Assembly: GCF_001895205.1 (NCBI RefSeq)
Contig: NZ_BDJF01000027.1
Span: 310,001-374,000 of the forward strand
Length of the DNA stretch: 64,000 nt
Direction of reading: 5' to 3'
Source of the DNA: Vibrio injensis
GTDB taxonomy: Bacteria; Pseudomonadota; Gammaproteobacteria; Enterobacterales; Vibrionaceae
Shown: one piece after another, positions 28,575-38,541 of the stretch
Numbering within the stretch: the stretch's first letter is position 1
How the letters are laid out: every line of letters starts with the position of its first letter
Notes under the pieces: model-generated
Database searches by the model: none
What the model was told of the DNA's origin: nothing
What the model saw: the letters and a program-made list of their open reading frames with translations, nothing else
Made by a program: the position numbers and the translations under genes

Positions 28575-29579
28575 ATGGCAACCATGAAAGATATTGCGCG
28601 CGTTGCAGGGGTTTCGACTTCCACGGTTAGCCATGTGATCAATAAGACTCGCTATGTTAGTGATGATATTGCCGAGCGAGTCAATAAAGCCGCGAAAGAT
28701 CTCAATTACGCGCCTTCTGCTTTGGCGCGTAGTTTAAAAATGAATCGTACCCGTACCATTGGTATGTTAGTGACTACCTCAACCAACCCATTTTTCGGAG
28801 AAGTCGTTAAAGGGGTTGAGCGCAGCTGCTATCAACAAGGTTATAGCCTGATCTTATGTAATACCGAAGGGGATAATCAACGCATGAAAGCGTCGATCAA
28901 TACCCTATTACAAAAACGAGTCGATGGCTTAATTTTAATGTGCTCGACCTTAGAAGGCGAACGGATTGAAGTCTTTGAGCGCTATCCTGATATTCCAGTG
29001 GTGGTTATGGATTGGGGGCCAATGCTATTTGCCAGTGATAAAATCCAAGATAACTCACTGCGTGGTGGCTACATGGCGACCCAGTACTTAATTGAATGTG
29101 GTCATCAATCCATCGGCTGTATTACTGGACCACTGAGTCGTCATCAAGCGCAAATGCGCTATGAAGGTTATAAACGAGCCATGTTAGAAGCGGGCTTAAC
29201 CATCAATCCTGACTGGATTACGGAGTCTGATTTTGAATGTGAAGGAGGCGCGCAAGCACTGTATCGATTGCAAAAAAAAGGGCCATTGCCCAGCGCACTT
29301 TTTGTTAGTAATGACATGATGGCCATGGGGGTGATTCATGCCGCCAGTGACCTTGATATTGCTATTCCAGATCAGCTTTCGATCATCGGTTATGATGATA
29401 TTCATATCGCAAATTTTATGACGCCTTCCCTGACGACTATTCATCAGCCTAAATACCGTTTAGGTCAGGCTGCCATCGAAACACTATTAAATAAGCTTGA
29501 AAATCAGAGCCGCGAACCTCAAATGGTTCAGCTAGAACCAACGCTGGTTGTCCGTCAGAGTGTGAAAGTGTTGAAGTAA
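28575..29579 (+). CDS. rbsR: Ribose operon repressor (LacI family)
   Basis: 334 residues. The N-terminal LacI HTH 'ATMKDIARVAGVSTSTVSHVI' (given as MKDIARVAGVSTSTVSHVI) and hinge 'SALARSLKMNRTRTIGMLV' are followed by a periplasmic-binding-like core. It should bind the palindrome at 23593 and release it with ribose. It ends the rbs operon. Confidence 0.95.
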   Translation: MATMKDIARVAGVSTSTVSHVINKTRYVSDDIAERVNKAAKDLNYAPSALARSLKMNRTRTIGMLVTTSTNPFFGEVVKGVERSCYQQGYSLILCNTEGDNQRMKASINTLLQKRVDGLILMCSTLEGERIEVFERYPDIPVVVMDWGPMLFASDKIQDNSLRGGYMATQYLIECGHQSIGCITGPLSRHQAQMRYEGYKRAMLEAGLTINPDWITESDFECEGGAQALYRLQKKGPLPSALFVSNDMMAMGVIHAASDLDIAIPDQLSIIGYDDIHIANFMTPSLTTIHQPKYRLGQAAIETLLNKLENQSREPQMVQLEPTLVVRQSVKVLK

Positions 29580-29598
29580 TACGGTAGATAGAAAGCCA

Positions 29599-30567
29599 TT
29601 AGAATATTCCCGCACGTTGGATCGTTTGTTGATTGATGACTCCTTGATAGCAACCCTGTTCATTAATAACCGGTAAAGCCGTTATTTCATTTTGGCGCAT
29701 AATAGAAAGAGCCTGATGGCATAGTGTTGAATGTATAATCACCGTTGGCTTGTTTGTCATTAATTGTTTGATATCTATGGTTAGTGAGACATTGCCATGT
29801 AATGCTCGGCGTAAATCACCATCAGTAAATACACCTAGGATTTTTTCTTTTTCTACTACTGCAATTAATCCTAATCCAGTCCGACACATGATCTCAATGA
29901 CTTCGGTTAAGCAAGTTTGTGGTGAACAATAGGCAGTAGTATGCACATTGGTCATCAGTTGATAGACTTGTGTTAACAGTCGTGCGCCCAGAGCACCTGC
30001 AGGATGAGAACAAGCAAACTCTTCGGCGGTGAATTTTTTTTCAGACATGACGGTTAAAGCAAGTGCATCCCCGATTAATAGGGTATTAGTAGTACTAGAG
30101 GTTGGAGCGAGGCCAAGTGGACAGGCTTCTTTTTCGACATGAATATCTAAAAGATAGTGACTATGCTTGGCTAAGTAGCTATCGCGTTGTCCTGTGATGG
30201 CAATGATAGGAATACGTTTGTTAAGTAATAGAGGTACAATCGTTTTAAATTCATTGGCTTCGCCAGAGTAAGAGATCAAAATAGCTAAGTCGTGTTCAGT
30301 CCCCATACCTAGATCGCCATGTAAAGCTTCTGCTGGGTGAATAAAAAATGCTGCCGATCCCGTAGAAGCTAGGGTCGCTGCAATTTTTTTTCCAATATGG
30401 CCTGATTTACCGATACCAAAAAGAACAATTTTGCCTTTGCATTGCTGTATCGCGACGCAACAGTGGGCAAAGTCCTTATCCATCCTGCTTTGAAGTCGAG
30501 CTCCTTGTTCTAATTCCTGTTGAATGACCTGTTTACCACATTGAATCATACGTTCGGTTATTGTCAT
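29599..30567 (-). CDS. gutQ: Arabinose-5-phosphate isomerase GutQ
   Basis: About 322 residues. SIS domain with 'LFGIGKSGHIGKKIAATLAS', 'HPAEALHGDLGMG' and 'APTSSTTNTLLIGDALA', followed by two CBS motifs (about 200-320). This matches GutQ/KpsF. It makes D-arabinose 5-phosphate from ribulose 5-phosphate. In E. coli gutQ ends the srl operon; here it is divergent from srlA. The ATG at 30567 aligns with GutQ N-termini better than that at 30594. Confidence 0.9.
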   Translation of the reverse strand: MTITERMIQCGKQVIQQELEQGARLQSRMDKDFAHCCVAIQQCKGKIVLFGIGKSGHIGKKIAATLASTGSAAFFIHPAEALHGDLGMGTEHDLAILISYSGEANEFKTIVPLLLNKRIPIIAITGQRDSYLAKHSHYLLDIHVEKEACPLGLAPTSSTTNTLLIGDALALTVMSEKKFTAEEFACSHPAGALGARLLTQVYQLMTNVHTTAYCSPQTCLTEVIEIMCRTGLGLIAVVEKEKILGVFTDGDLRRALHGNVSLTIDIKQLMTNKPTVIIHSTLCHQALSIMRQNEITALPVINEQGCYQGVINQQTIQRAGIF

Positions 30568-30598
30568 TTTCTCTTGTCCATTTTCATTTCTCATTACT

Positions 30599-30622
30599 AA
30601 TGACTTTCAAGTGAAAGTCATT
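30599..30622. promoter_or_regulatory. Candidate SrlR operator between gutQ and srlA
   Basis: AATGACTTT-CAAGTG-AAAGTCATT is a 9-bp-arm palindrome containing CTTTCA and TGAAAG. Related CTTTCA/TGAAAG motifs recur between here and srlA (about 30669-30765) and upstream of srlR (34058). Confidence 0.55.
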
Positions 30623-30823
30623 GTGTCAGTATTTCTTCGTGCCCAACTTATTATTTCAATCCCACCAACAAAATGAAAGTGTAAATCCCGTTTATTTTTA
30701 CTGTGAAAGTTTATTTTTGTGATCGCTTTCAATTTGGTGAAAACTTTATCTTTTAGTTTGAAAGTTAAGGTGGGAGTATGTCTGCGTGGTAAGACACAGT
30801 CACAATTAGATGAGGATCTAAAG

Positions 30824-31372
30824 ATGGAATGGATAATTCATGGTGCGGAATGGTTTATTGGACTGTTCCAAAAAGGGGGCGACGTTTTCGTGAGCATGGT
30901 AACAGGAATACTGCCATTGCTGATTGCGTTACTCGTGGCAATGAACGCATTAATTCAGTTTGTGGGACAAGAGCGTGTTGAACGCTTGGCACAGCGTAGT
31001 GCAGGAAACCCGATATCTCGTTACTTAGTGCTACCCGTTATCGGTACCTTTATTTTTTGTAATCCGATGACATTAAGTCTTGGGCGATTTTTACCTGAGC
31101 GTTACAAGCCTTCTTATTATGCGGCGGCATCGTACAGTTGCCACTCTATGAATGGCCTCTTCCCGCATATTAACCCAGGTGAATTGTTTGTGTATTTGGG
31201 TATAGCTAGTGGATTAACGACACTGGGTTTACCGCTTGGTCCTTTGGCGGTCAGCTATTTACTGGTTGGGATGGTCACGAATTTTTTCCGCGGATGGGTC
31301 ACTGATTTCACCACCATGATGGTTGAACGGCAACAAGGTGTTCAACTTGAAAGTGAAGTTCATTTCAAATAG
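30824..31372 (+). CDS. srlA: Sorbitol (glucitol) PTS EIIC component, copy 1
   Basis: 182 residues, nearly the same as E. coli SrlA: '[17 protein letters not shown]', '[18 protein letters not shown]' and '[17 protein letters not shown]'. It forms the membrane channel for D-sorbitol with SrlE. The open frame extends to 30719, but the ATG at 30824 has GAGG upstream and matches SrlA N-termini. It starts srlA-srlE-srlB-srlD-gutM-srlR. Confidence 0.97.
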   Translation: MEWIIHGAEWFIGLFQKGGDVFVSMVTGILPLLIALLVAMNALIQFVGQERVERLAQRSAGNPISRYLVLPVIGTFIFCNPMTLSLGRFLPERYKPSYYAAASYSCHSMNGLFPHINPGELFVYLGIASGLTTLGLPLGPLAVSYLLVGMVTNFFRGWVTDFTTMMVERQQGVQLESEVHFK

Positions 31373-31384
31373 AGGAAGAAGATA

Positions 31385-32371
31385 ATGAATTACATTCAAA
31401 TTGAAAAAGGTAATGGTGGTTGGGGTGGTCCTTTACGTTTACCAGTTGAGCCTAATAAGAAAATTATTTACATCACGGGCGGTACACGTCCAGCCATCGT
31501 CGATAAGCTAGCCGAGCTAACAGGATGGGAAGCTGTTGATGGTTTTAAAACCACCATTAATGACGATGAAATTGCTGTAGCTGTAATCGATTGTGGTGGC
31601 ACCTTACGCTGTGGTTTATATCCTAAAAAACGTATTCCTACCATCAATATTCACTCCACGGGGCAAAGCGGTCCTTTGGCTCAATATATTACTGAAGATA
31701 TTTATGTCTCTGGTGTTAGAGAAAAAAATATCAACTTGTACCAAGGAGAGGAGGCACAGTCTGCCACAATCTCGCGTGATCTTGATGAGCAAGATGCAAG
31801 CCAGAGTAAATTTGATACGAGTAAAAAACTGACTCAACAAAGTGATGGGCTATTGGCCAAAATTGGTATCGGTATGGGGTCTGTCATGGCGGTCTTTTTC
31901 CAAGCCGGTCGAGAAACGATAGATACCGTTTTAAAAACCATTTTACCTTTTATGGCCTTTGTTTCGATGCTTATTGGGGTGATTATGGCGTCAGGGCTTG
32001 GTGACTTCATTGCTCATTTTCTGACACCATTGGCTCAGAATCCGCTCGGATTAATCACCTTAGCGCTGATTTGCTCCTTTCCCCTATTATCGCCTTTTTT
32101 GGGCCCAGGGGCGGTGATAGCACAGGTCATAGGGGTATTAGTAGGTACCCAGATCGGGTTAGGTCATATCCCACCGCAATTAGCCTTACCAGCGTTATTC
32201 GCAATCAATGCGCAAGCAGCCTGCGATTTTATTCCTGTCGGATTAGGTTTGGCTGAGGCAAAGCCGAAAACGGTTGAAATTGGTGTGCCTTCTGTCTTGT
32301 ATTCTCGTTTTCTAACAGGGGCTCCAACCGTCATGCTCGCTTGGTTTGTTTCAATGTTTATTTATCAATAA
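31385..32371 (+). CDS. srlE: Sorbitol PTS EIIBC component, copy 1
   Basis: 328 residues. The EIIB part has the phospho-cysteine block '[16 protein letters not shown]', after '[19 protein letters not shown]'. The C-terminal membrane part has '[20 protein letters not shown]' and '[13 protein letters not shown]'. It phosphorylates sorbitol during uptake. It sits 12 bases after srlA. Confidence 0.97.
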   Translation: MNYIQIEKGNGGWGGPLRLPVEPNKKIIYITGGTRPAIVDKLAELTGWEAVDGFKTTINDDEIAVAVIDCGGTLRCGLYPKKRIPTINIHSTGQSGPLAQYITEDIYVSGVREKNINLYQGEEAQSATISRDLDEQDASQSKFDTSKKLTQQSDGLLAKIGIGMGSVMAVFFQAGRETIDTVLKTILPFMAFVSMLIGVIMASGLGDFIAHFLTPLAQNPLGLITLALICSFPLLSPFLGPGAVIAQVIGVLVGTQIGLGHIPPQLALPALFAINAQAACDFIPVGLGLAEAKPKTVEIGVPSVLYSRFLTGAPTVMLAWFVSMFIYQ

Positions 32372-32383
32372 GGAGACGAAGTG

Positions 32384-32746
32384 ATGTCTGCCCTTTATCA
32401 AGTACAAGTCGAACGAATAGGTGCTTTTGCTTATGAAGCTTTAGAAGATGACATGATGATTATCTTTAGCCAAATCGCACCACAAGATGCTGCCGATTAC
32501 TGTTTTATCCATAGTCACGATACGTTGAAAGCACCGATTGAAGCTGGTTACACCTTAATGATTGGTCAGCAACGCTATCCTATTACTTCGGTTGGTGAGG
32601 TAGTGAACCAAAACTTAGCTGAATTAGGCCATATAACGATTCGTTTCGATGCATTGGATCAAGCTGAGTATCCCGGTTGTCTTCATGTGAATGGGCAAAG
32701 ACCAACACAAATCCTTTGTGGGGAACAGATTGCCTTTTTTAGGTGA
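32384..32746 (+). CDS. srlB: Sorbitol PTS EIIA component, copy 1
   Basis: 120 residues. The phosphoryl-accepting His43 is in 'DYCFIHSHD', in the same place as in E. coli SrlB (C-F-I-H-C-H). The C-terminal 'ELGHITIRFDALDQAEYPGC' also matches. It passes phosphate from HPr to SrlE. An ATG three bases earlier (32381) is in frame and equally possible. Confidence 0.95.
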   Translation: MSALYQVQVERIGAFAYEALEDDMMIIFSQIAPQDAADYCFIHSHDTLKAPIEAGYTLMIGQQRYPITSVGEVVNQNLAELGHITIRFDALDQAEYPGCLHVNGQRPTQILCGEQIAFFR

Positions 32747-32812
32747 TAACGTTTTGTTAATTATGAATTTTATATTGTAAGTAAGATGTCAAATGAAAAG
32801 TTGGAGTGAATC

Positions 32813-33592
32813 ATGGATAAAGTAGCATTAGTGGTTGGTGGTGGCCAAACGTTGGGTGAGTTTTTGTCTCGAGGACTAGCTGATGAAGGTTATATTGTCG
32901 CTGTCGCTGATCTGAATGAGTCGAATGCACGATCGGTGGCAGAGCAGATTTGTCAACAATATGGCGATAATAAAGCGATAGGAATTGCGGTAGATGCGAC
33001 TCATGAAGCGAGTGTTTGTCATATGGTTCAGCAAGTTGATGAGAGGTTTGGGCGCGTTGATCTCCTAGTTTATAACGCGGGAACCGCAACTGCGGCCAAA
33101 ATTGATCAATTTCCACTCGATGCATGGCAGCTTTCGATTAATGTGAACCTGACGGGCTATTTCTTATGCGCGCGAGAAGTTTCTAAGATCATGATTAGAG
33201 AAGGAAGAGGAGGTCGCATAATTCAAATTAATTCTAAGTCTGGTAAAGTGGGTTCAAAACATAACAGTGGTTATTCTGCAGCCAAATTTGGTGGGGTTGG
33301 GCTAACGCAATCATTGGCGCTGGATCTAGCAGAGCATCAGATTACGGTTCACTCTTTGATGCTGGGTAACTTATTAAAAAGCCCGATGTTTCAGTCTTTG
33401 ATTCCGCAGTATGCTAAGAAACTGGGAGTGGCAGAGTCCGAAGTGGAACAAATTTATATTGATAAGGTTCCGTTAAAAGCCGGTTGTGATTATCAAGATG
33501 TTCTTAACGTTTTAAGCTTTTATGCTAGTGATCGTGCAGCATACTGTACGGGCCAGTCGATCAATATTACTGGTGGACAAGTGATGTTTTAA
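32813..33592 (+). CDS. srlD: Sorbitol-6-phosphate 2-dehydrogenase
   Basis: 259 residues, short-chain dehydrogenase. The NAD-binding start 'ALVVGGGQTLGEFLSRGLA', the N-A-G block 'LVYNAGTATAAKI', a catalytic Ser ('INSKSGKVGS') and Y-S-A-A-K complete the SDR active site. It matches SrlD. It oxidises sorbitol 6-phosphate to fructose 6-phosphate. Confidence 0.95.
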   Translation: MDKVALVVGGGQTLGEFLSRGLADEGYIVAVADLNESNARSVAEQICQQYGDNKAIGIAVDATHEASVCHMVQQVDERFGRVDLLVYNAGTATAAKIDQFPLDAWQLSINVNLTGYFLCAREVSKIMIREGRGGRIIQINSKSGKVGSKHNSGYSAAKFGGVGLTQSLALDLAEHQITVHSLMLGNLLKSPMFQSLIPQYAKKLGVAESEVEQIYIDKVPLKAGCDYQDVLNVLSFYASDRAAYCTGQSINITGGQVMF

Positions 33593-33680
33593 TCCTCCCC
33601 CAGGATTTTAGTATCAGCATGCTTCTGAGGTATTTGGGCGAGCTTTGCTTGCCCTTTTTTAAATGATGAGGGCAACCAAA

Positions 33681-34034
33681 ATGGATGAAACAACATGGTT
33701 AATCGTATTGGCTTTATGCGCTTGGGGTGGGCAGATAGCTCTCGGTTTTTTACAAATCAGAGCATTCAATAGGATGCTGCAATCTCTAGCAAAACAAGGA
33801 CAAGTCAAAATTGGTAAAACGCGCAGTCGTTGGAAACCGAGAACGATTGTGGTTTTAGTCGAAGATGAATATAAGCGTATCATCGATGCTAAAGTCATGC
33901 GGGGAGTCACGATTTTTGCAAGGCCAAAATCGCTGCCTGAATTAATAGGCTTAACCTCGCCGATTAAAGGTGAGCAAGTTAAGCACTTAGATAAACGATT
34001 GCAAGAAGCGATAAGTGTCGCATTTTCAAAGTAA
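33681..34034 (+). CDS. gutM: Glucitol operon activator GutM
   Basis: About 117 residues. One N-terminal membrane segment ('WLIVLALCAWGGQIALGFLQI', about 21 hydrophobic residues; core LIVLALCAWGGQIALGF) is followed by 'GRS'-like basic 'KTRSRWKPRTIVVLVED' and 'GVTIFARPKSLPEL', both in GutM. GutM promotes srl expression in E. coli. The ATG at 33681 has GAGGG eight bases before it and aligns with GutM; the frame is open from 33663. Confidence 0.85.
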   Translation: MDETTWLIVLALCAWGGQIALGFLQIRAFNRMLQSLAKQGQVKIGKTRSRWKPRTIVVLVEDEYKRIIDAKVMRGVTIFARPKSLPELIGLTSPIKGEQVKHLDKRLQEAISVAFSK

Positions 34035-34057
34035 TCGATAACACTGTGGGATTGTTT

Positions 34058-34072
34058 CTTTCAATGTGAAAG
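34058..34072. promoter_or_regulatory. Candidate SrlR operator before srlR
   Basis: CTTTCA-ATG-TGAAAG lies 35 bases before the srlR start and shares its half-sites with the palindrome before srlA. It suggests autoregulation. Confidence 0.5.
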
Positions 34073-34106
34073 TTTAATGTTAAACTAGTCTCAAGATAAT
34101 CGTTAA

Positions 34107-34910
34107 GTGAATGATATGAATCTAGATAATAGAAGAGAGCAATTACTGCATTTTTTGCGTCGTCATGGCAAAACATCCGTTAATGAGCTAGCAAAAATTT
34201 TCAAAACGTCAGGAGCAACCATTCGAAGTGATTTACGATCACTAGAAGAAGATGCCTTGGTTATTCGTCGCTATGGTGCTGCTGAAGCCTGTCAAACTTC
34301 GCTTATTCATCATGAAGACCGTTCAATGGATGAGAAGCAGACGGTTAATTTGGATATGAAATGTCAAATAGCTCAAATGGCCGCGAGCCTTGTTCATGAA
34401 GGAGAATCGATAATTTTAGATTGCGGTAGTACAACATTACAGATGGTGTCACACTTTGATCGATTAGCCTCACTGACTCTGATGACGAACAGTATGCATA
34501 TTGTTAATGCGATGGCTGATTTAGAGACAGAACATACCGTTCTTATGCCCGGTGGTACCTACCGTCGTAAGTCAGCTTCTTTTCATGGTCAAGTTGCAGA
34601 GCAAGCATTTCAGCATTTTTCATTTGATAAACTTTTTATTGGTGCTGATGGCTTTGACTTAAAACAGGGGACAACAACGTACAATGAGGCTTATCAAGTC
34701 AGTCAAGCCATGTGTGATGCTGCAAATCAAATTATTGTTGTAACAGATTCAAGTAAATTTGGTCGTCGTAGCCCTAATGTCGTGGTTCCGTTGGAAAAGA
34801 TAGATATCCTCATTACCGATCATCGTATTTCAACCGAATGTGTGGAGTCGCTTGAACATAAAGGGATCCGCGTTATTTGTGTTGGAGAGTCGTCATTTAT
34901 AAAAAGTTAA
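34107..34910 (+). CDS. srlR: Sorbitol operon repressor, DeoR family
   Basis: 267 residues. The N-terminal DeoR HTH 'LLHFLRRHGKTSVNELAKIF' with 'SGATIRSDLRSLEEDALVIRRYG' (about 12-60) is followed by a sugar-phosphate-binding core with 'ILDCGSTTLQMVSHF', 'VVTDSSKFGRRSPNVV' and 'ITD'. It matches SrlR/GutR, which is induced by sorbitol. A second EIIC-EIIBC-EIIA set follows 130 bases later. Confidence 0.93.
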   Translation: MNDMNLDNRREQLLHFLRRHGKTSVNELAKIFKTSGATIRSDLRSLEEDALVIRRYGAAEACQTSLIHHEDRSMDEKQTVNLDMKCQIAQMAASLVHEGESIILDCGSTTLQMVSHFDRLASLTLMTNSMHIVNAMADLETEHTVLMPGGTYRRKSASFHGQVAEQAFQHFSFDKLFIGADGFDLKQGTTTYNEAYQVSQAMCDAANQIIVVTDSSKFGRRSPNVVVPLEKIDILITDHRISTECVESLEHKGIRVICVGESSFIKS

Positions 34911-35040
34911 CATCATTTTTGTTTTACTACTTTTGAAATGAAAATTCTCGTGATTAGTTTCACAGTTCCCTTTCTTCTCTCTTTTTAAAATTGTCAATTA
35001 GATGAACACTCTCTGCTGAGTTGTTGGGCGAGAGTAATGT

Positions 35041-35607
35041 ATGGACTGGATACTGTTTGGGGCAGATTGGTTTATTGGTCTGTTTGAAAAAGGTGGGCAG
35101 GTTTTCATGACAATGGTCACGGATGTCCTCCCACTGCTTGTTTGTTTATTAGTTGCAATGAACACACTTATGCGTCTCTTTGGTCAACATAGAATAGAGA
35201 GAATTGCGCAAAAAAGTGCATCCAATCCACTTTCTCGTTACTTACTGCTGCCAACCATTGGGACTTTTGTATTCTGTAATCCAATGGTGCTGAGTTTAGG
35301 CCGCTTTTTACCTGAAAAATACAAGCCTTCGTTTTACGCCTCGGCATCGTATTCATGTCATTCAATGAATGGTATGTTTCCTCATGTTAATCCCGGAGAA
35401 CTTTTTATTTTTCTCGGCATTGCTGCTGGGATAACTCAACAAGGTCTTTCTTTAGGACCGCTTGCGATTACTTATTTATTGGTCGGTTTAGTCAGTAATT
35501 TTGTGCGTGGATGGGTAACTGACTTTACTACGATGTGGGTTGCGAAACAGCAAGGGGTGGTCCTTAGCGATCAAGTGAAAATTATTAAAAATGGTAAGCC
35601 TTCATGA
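35041..35607 (+). CDS. Sorbitol-type PTS EIIC component, copy 2
   Basis: 188 residues, clearly paralogous to SrlA at 30824 across its length ('[17 protein letters not shown]', '[18 protein letters not shown]', '[16 protein letters not shown]'). It starts a second EIIC-EIIBC-EIIA operon directly after srlR. The substrate may be sorbitol or a related hexitol; some pore-side residues differ. Its stop overlaps the next start by four bases (ATGA). Confidence 0.9.
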   Translation: MDWILFGADWFIGLFEKGGQVFMTMVTDVLPLLVCLLVAMNTLMRLFGQHRIERIAQKSASNPLSRYLLLPTIGTFVFCNPMVLSLGRFLPEKYKPSFYASASYSCHSMNGMFPHVNPGELFIFLGIAAGITQQGLSLGPLAITYLLVGLVSNFVRGWVTDFTTMWVAKQQGVVLSDQVKIIKNGKPS

Positions 35608-36575
35608 AGATACTGCAGGTCAATGCTGGATCCGGTGGTTGGGGCGGTCCGTTATTTATTCCTATTCAGCCCCAGAAAAAAATCCTTTATATAACCGCTG
35701 GTACGAAACCCTCTTTTATCGATGAAATAGTCAACCTAACCGGGATGGAGAGCATTGATGGTTTTAAACAGCATATTGACGATGATCAGGTCGCTTGTGT
35801 AGTCATTGATTGTGGAGGAACACTGCGTTGTGGTTTATACCCTAAAAAAGGTATTTCTACACTCAATATTCATGCAACCGGAAAAAGTGGTCCTTTGGCG
35901 GAGTATATAACTGAGAGCAACTATGTCTCTTCAGTTTCTTCTGACTGTTTTCAACTGATTGAAGAGCAACAAGCAGAGCAAGTTGTGTTGAATACAACTC
36001 TTGAGCAAACAAATTTTGATATTAATCGTAAACTGTCTCAGCAGAGTCATGGATTATTAGCCAATATTGGTATGGGAATGGGATCCGTGATGGCCACGCT
36101 TAATCAAGCTGGCCGTGAAACTATTGAAACCGTCATAAAAACCATTCTTCCTTTCATGGCCTTTGTCTCTATGTTGATCGGAGTTATTTTGGCTTCTGGT
36201 CTGGGAGATCTTGTGGCGCAAGGATTAGCGCCATTGGCGGATAATCCGCTGGGACTCATTACCTTGGCATTAATTTGTTCTTTTCCTCTCTTATCGCCGT
36301 TTTTAGGACCAGGGGCAGTTGTTGCTCAAGTGATAGGGGTATTAATAGGAACACAAATTGGCATGGGAACTATTCCACCTCATCTGGCTTTACCTGCGTT
36401 ATTTGCGGTCAATGCTCAAGCGGGTTGTGACTTTATTCCAGTAGGGTTAGGGCTTGCTGAGGCAGAAGCTGAAACCGTACAAGTGGGCGTTCCGTCTGTA
36501 CTGTATTCTCGTTTTTTGACCGGAGCGCCGAGCGTGTTACTGGCTTGGTTCGTTTCGTTTTTTATTTATCAGTGA
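35604..36575 (+). CDS. Sorbitol-type PTS EIIBC component, copy 2
   Basis: 323 residues, paralogous to SrlE. The EIIB phospho-cysteine block '[17 protein letters not shown]' is intact, as is the membrane domain ('[20 protein letters not shown]', '[16 protein letters not shown]'). So this copy can still be phosphorylated, given an EIIA donor. The central linker ('[21 protein letters not shown]' region) is the most diverged part. Confidence 0.9.
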   Translation: MKILQVNAGSGGWGGPLFIPIQPQKKILYITAGTKPSFIDEIVNLTGMESIDGFKQHIDDDQVACVVIDCGGTLRCGLYPKKGISTLNIHATGKSGPLAEYITESNYVSSVSSDCFQLIEEQQAEQVVLNTTLEQTNFDINRKLSQQSHGLLANIGMGMGSVMATLNQAGRETIETVIKTILPFMAFVSMLIGVILASGLGDLVAQGLAPLADNPLGLITLALICSFPLLSPFLGPGAVVAQVIGVLIGTQIGMGTIPPHLALPALFAVNAQAGCDFIPVGLGLAEAEAETVQVGVPSVLYSRFLTGAPSVLLAWFVSFFIYQ

Positions 36576-36582
36576 GTTAAGA

Positions 36583-36942
36583 ATGTACCAGTATATTGCG
36601 AGTATTGAACATATTGGTGAACAAGCTTTAGATGCCTTAAAAGATCGTATGATGATTCTATTTGGCTTAAATGCGCCGCAAGAGGTAAAAGATTATTGCT
36701 TTGTCATTCGTAACTATAGTCATCTCAATAGCAGTATTAATTTAGACAGCACTTTATTAATAGGAGATCATGCCTATATCATTACCGCAGTTGGTGACGT
36801 AGCCAACCACAATCTAGCGACTCTGGGTCATGTAACGTTGAAGTTTGATGGAAGTATTCAACCCGAGTTACCGGGCACTATTCATCTACTTGGACCGACA
36901 CTAGGTAAAATACAGTGTGGGGATATTATTATTTTTGGTTGA
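36583..36942 (+). CDS. Sorbitol-type PTS EIIA component, copy 2, lacking the phospho-histidine
   Basis: 119 residues, an SrlB-type EIIA in which the region around the active histidine reads 'DYCFVIRNYSHL' instead of 'DYCFIHSHDTL'. The position of His43 is Ile42 here, and the second His of the motif is Asn. The rest ('TAVGDVANHNLATLGHVTLKFDG', core LGHVTLKFDG) is well kept, so the gene is not simply decaying. A His lies four residues further on (YSH). It may be non-catalytic, with copy 1 supplying phosphate, or it may have a regulatory role. Confidence 0.88.
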   Translation: MYQYIASIEHIGEQALDALKDRMMILFGLNAPQEVKDYCFVIRNYSHLNSSINLDSTLLIGDHAYIITAVGDVANHNLATLGHVTLKFDGSIQPELPGTIHLLGPTLGKIQCGDIIIFG

Positions 36943-37110
36943 TTGGATAATCGAGCTATATTTAGATTGCTTATGTATCGATGCTGTTTACGCAACAGCC
37001 TGATTTTTGTGGCTATAACTAAGCAAACTTATCAGGTAAGTTTTTCTAAACTAAAATCTTTAGTTGTTTAAATCTTATATTCCAACGAATGAATTTTATC
37101 AAATCGTAAA

Positions 37111-37141
37111 ACATCAGCCCGAGGTATTTTCGGGCTGATGT
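37111..37141 (-). terminator. Terminator of glpT
   Basis: ACATCAGCCCGA (37111-37122) pairs perfectly with TCGGGCTGATGT (37130-37141). Read on the minus strand, the stem is followed by TTTT. It lies 30 bases after the glpT stop. Confidence 0.85.
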
Positions 37142-37170
37142 GGATGTTAAACAGAAGGTTCAGTAAGCGT

Positions 37171-38541
37171 TTATTGTGCGGCTTCCGCTGCTTCTCGTGC
37201 GTCTTTTTCTTTGTGGAATGCTCGTTCACCGATAAAGGCGTAGAGTAAACAAACAATAGATAAAATGCACGATGCAACCAGGATAAAGAATCCACCATCC
37301 CAACCAAAATGGTCAACCGTGTAACCTAAGATAGCGTTCGCGGCGACCGCACCACCGAGATAACCAAACAGCCCAGTTAAACCTGCTGCAGTGCCTGCGG
37401 CTTTTTTCGGCGCTAATTCAAGCGCATACAGACCAATCAGCATCACGGGGCCATAAATTAAGAAACCGATAGCGATTAATGCCATCATATCAACCATGGG
37501 GTTACCCGCTGGATTAAACCAGTAAACCAATACGGCTAGGGTTACTAACACCATAAACAGAATGCCGGCAGGGGCGCGACGACCTTTAAAGACTTTATCT
37601 GAGATCCAGCCGCAGAGTAGGGTTCCGGGAATACCCGCCCACTCATAGAGGAAATAAGCCCATGAAGATTTATTCACCGTAAAGGCTTTAGCTTCTTGCA
37701 AGTAAACTGGAGCCCAGTCTAATACACCATAACGAATGAGGTAGACGAATGCGTTAGCAATCGCAATCGCCCATAACAGTTTGTTATTAAAAACGTACTT
37801 AAAGAAAATCTCTTTCGCTGTCATCTCTTTTTCATGAGATTTATCGTAATTTTCTGGGTAGTCATTTTTATACTCTTCAATCGGTGGTAAGCCGCAAGAT
37901 TGTGGAGTATCGCGCATGGTTAACCAAGTAAATAGCGCCACCAGCAAGGCAAAGAAAGCCGGAACGTAAAAAGCCGCTTTCCAGTCACCACTGAAGGCCC
38001 ATAAGCCTAGGATAAAAATAGGACCAATCAGCCCGCCACCCACGTTATGCGCAACATTCCATACCGAAACAATTTCTCCGCGCTCTTTACGTGACCACCA
38101 ATGCACCATAGTTCGACCACAGGCAGGCCAGCCCATCCCTTGGAACCAACCATTTAAGAACAGTAAAATGAACATCGCGGTAATACTGCCCGTTGCCCAA
38201 GGCATAAAACCAAAACAGAACATCACTAAGGCGGATAAAACCAAGCCTGCCGTTAAAAAATAACGAGGGTTGGAGCGGTCAGACACGTTACCCATTAAGA
38301 ACTTGGACAGTCCATAAGCGATAGAAACCGCAGCCAGTGCGACCCCCAGATCACCACGGCTAAAACCTTGTTCAATCAAATAAGGCATCGCTAAGCTAAA
38401 GTTTTTACGGACTAAATAGTAACCCGCATAGCCGACAAAAATACCGATAAAAAGTTGCCAACGCAGACGTGAATAGGCGCTATCCACTCGTTCTGCAGAC
38501 AGTCGCTCAATGTGAGCGTGTGGTTTAAAGATCCCAAACAT
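37171..38541 (-). CDS. glpT: Glycerol-3-phosphate transporter
   Basis: 456 residues of the OPA family of MFS transporters. It follows E. coli GlpT closely: '[20 protein letters not shown]', '[12 protein letters not shown]', '[20 protein letters not shown]' and '[20 protein letters not shown]'. Arg in 'YYLVRKN' and 'LIRYG' correspond to the two phosphate-binding arginines. It exchanges glycerol 3-phosphate for phosphate across the inner membrane. A terminator follows the stop and a GlpR-like palindrome precedes the start. Confidence 0.96.
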   Translation of the reverse strand: MFGIFKPHAHIERLSAERVDSAYSRLRWQLFIGIFVGYAGYYLVRKNFSLAMPYLIEQGFSRGDLGVALAAVSIAYGLSKFLMGNVSDRSNPRYFLTAGLVLSALVMFCFGFMPWATGSITAMFILLFLNGWFQGMGWPACGRTMVHWWSRKERGEIVSVWNVAHNVGGGLIGPIFILGLWAFSGDWKAAFYVPAFFALLVALFTWLTMRDTPQSCGLPPIEEYKNDYPENYDKSHEKEMTAKEIFFKYVFNNKLLWAIAIANAFVYLIRYGVLDWAPVYLQEAKAFTVNKSSWAYFLYEWAGIPGTLLCGWISDKVFKGRRAPAGILFMVLVTLAVLVYWFNPAGNPMVDMMALIAIGFLIYGPVMLIGLYALELAPKKAAGTAAGLTGLFGYLGGAVAANAILGYTVDHFGWDGGFFILVASCILSIVCLLYAFIGERAFHKEKDAREAAEAAQ

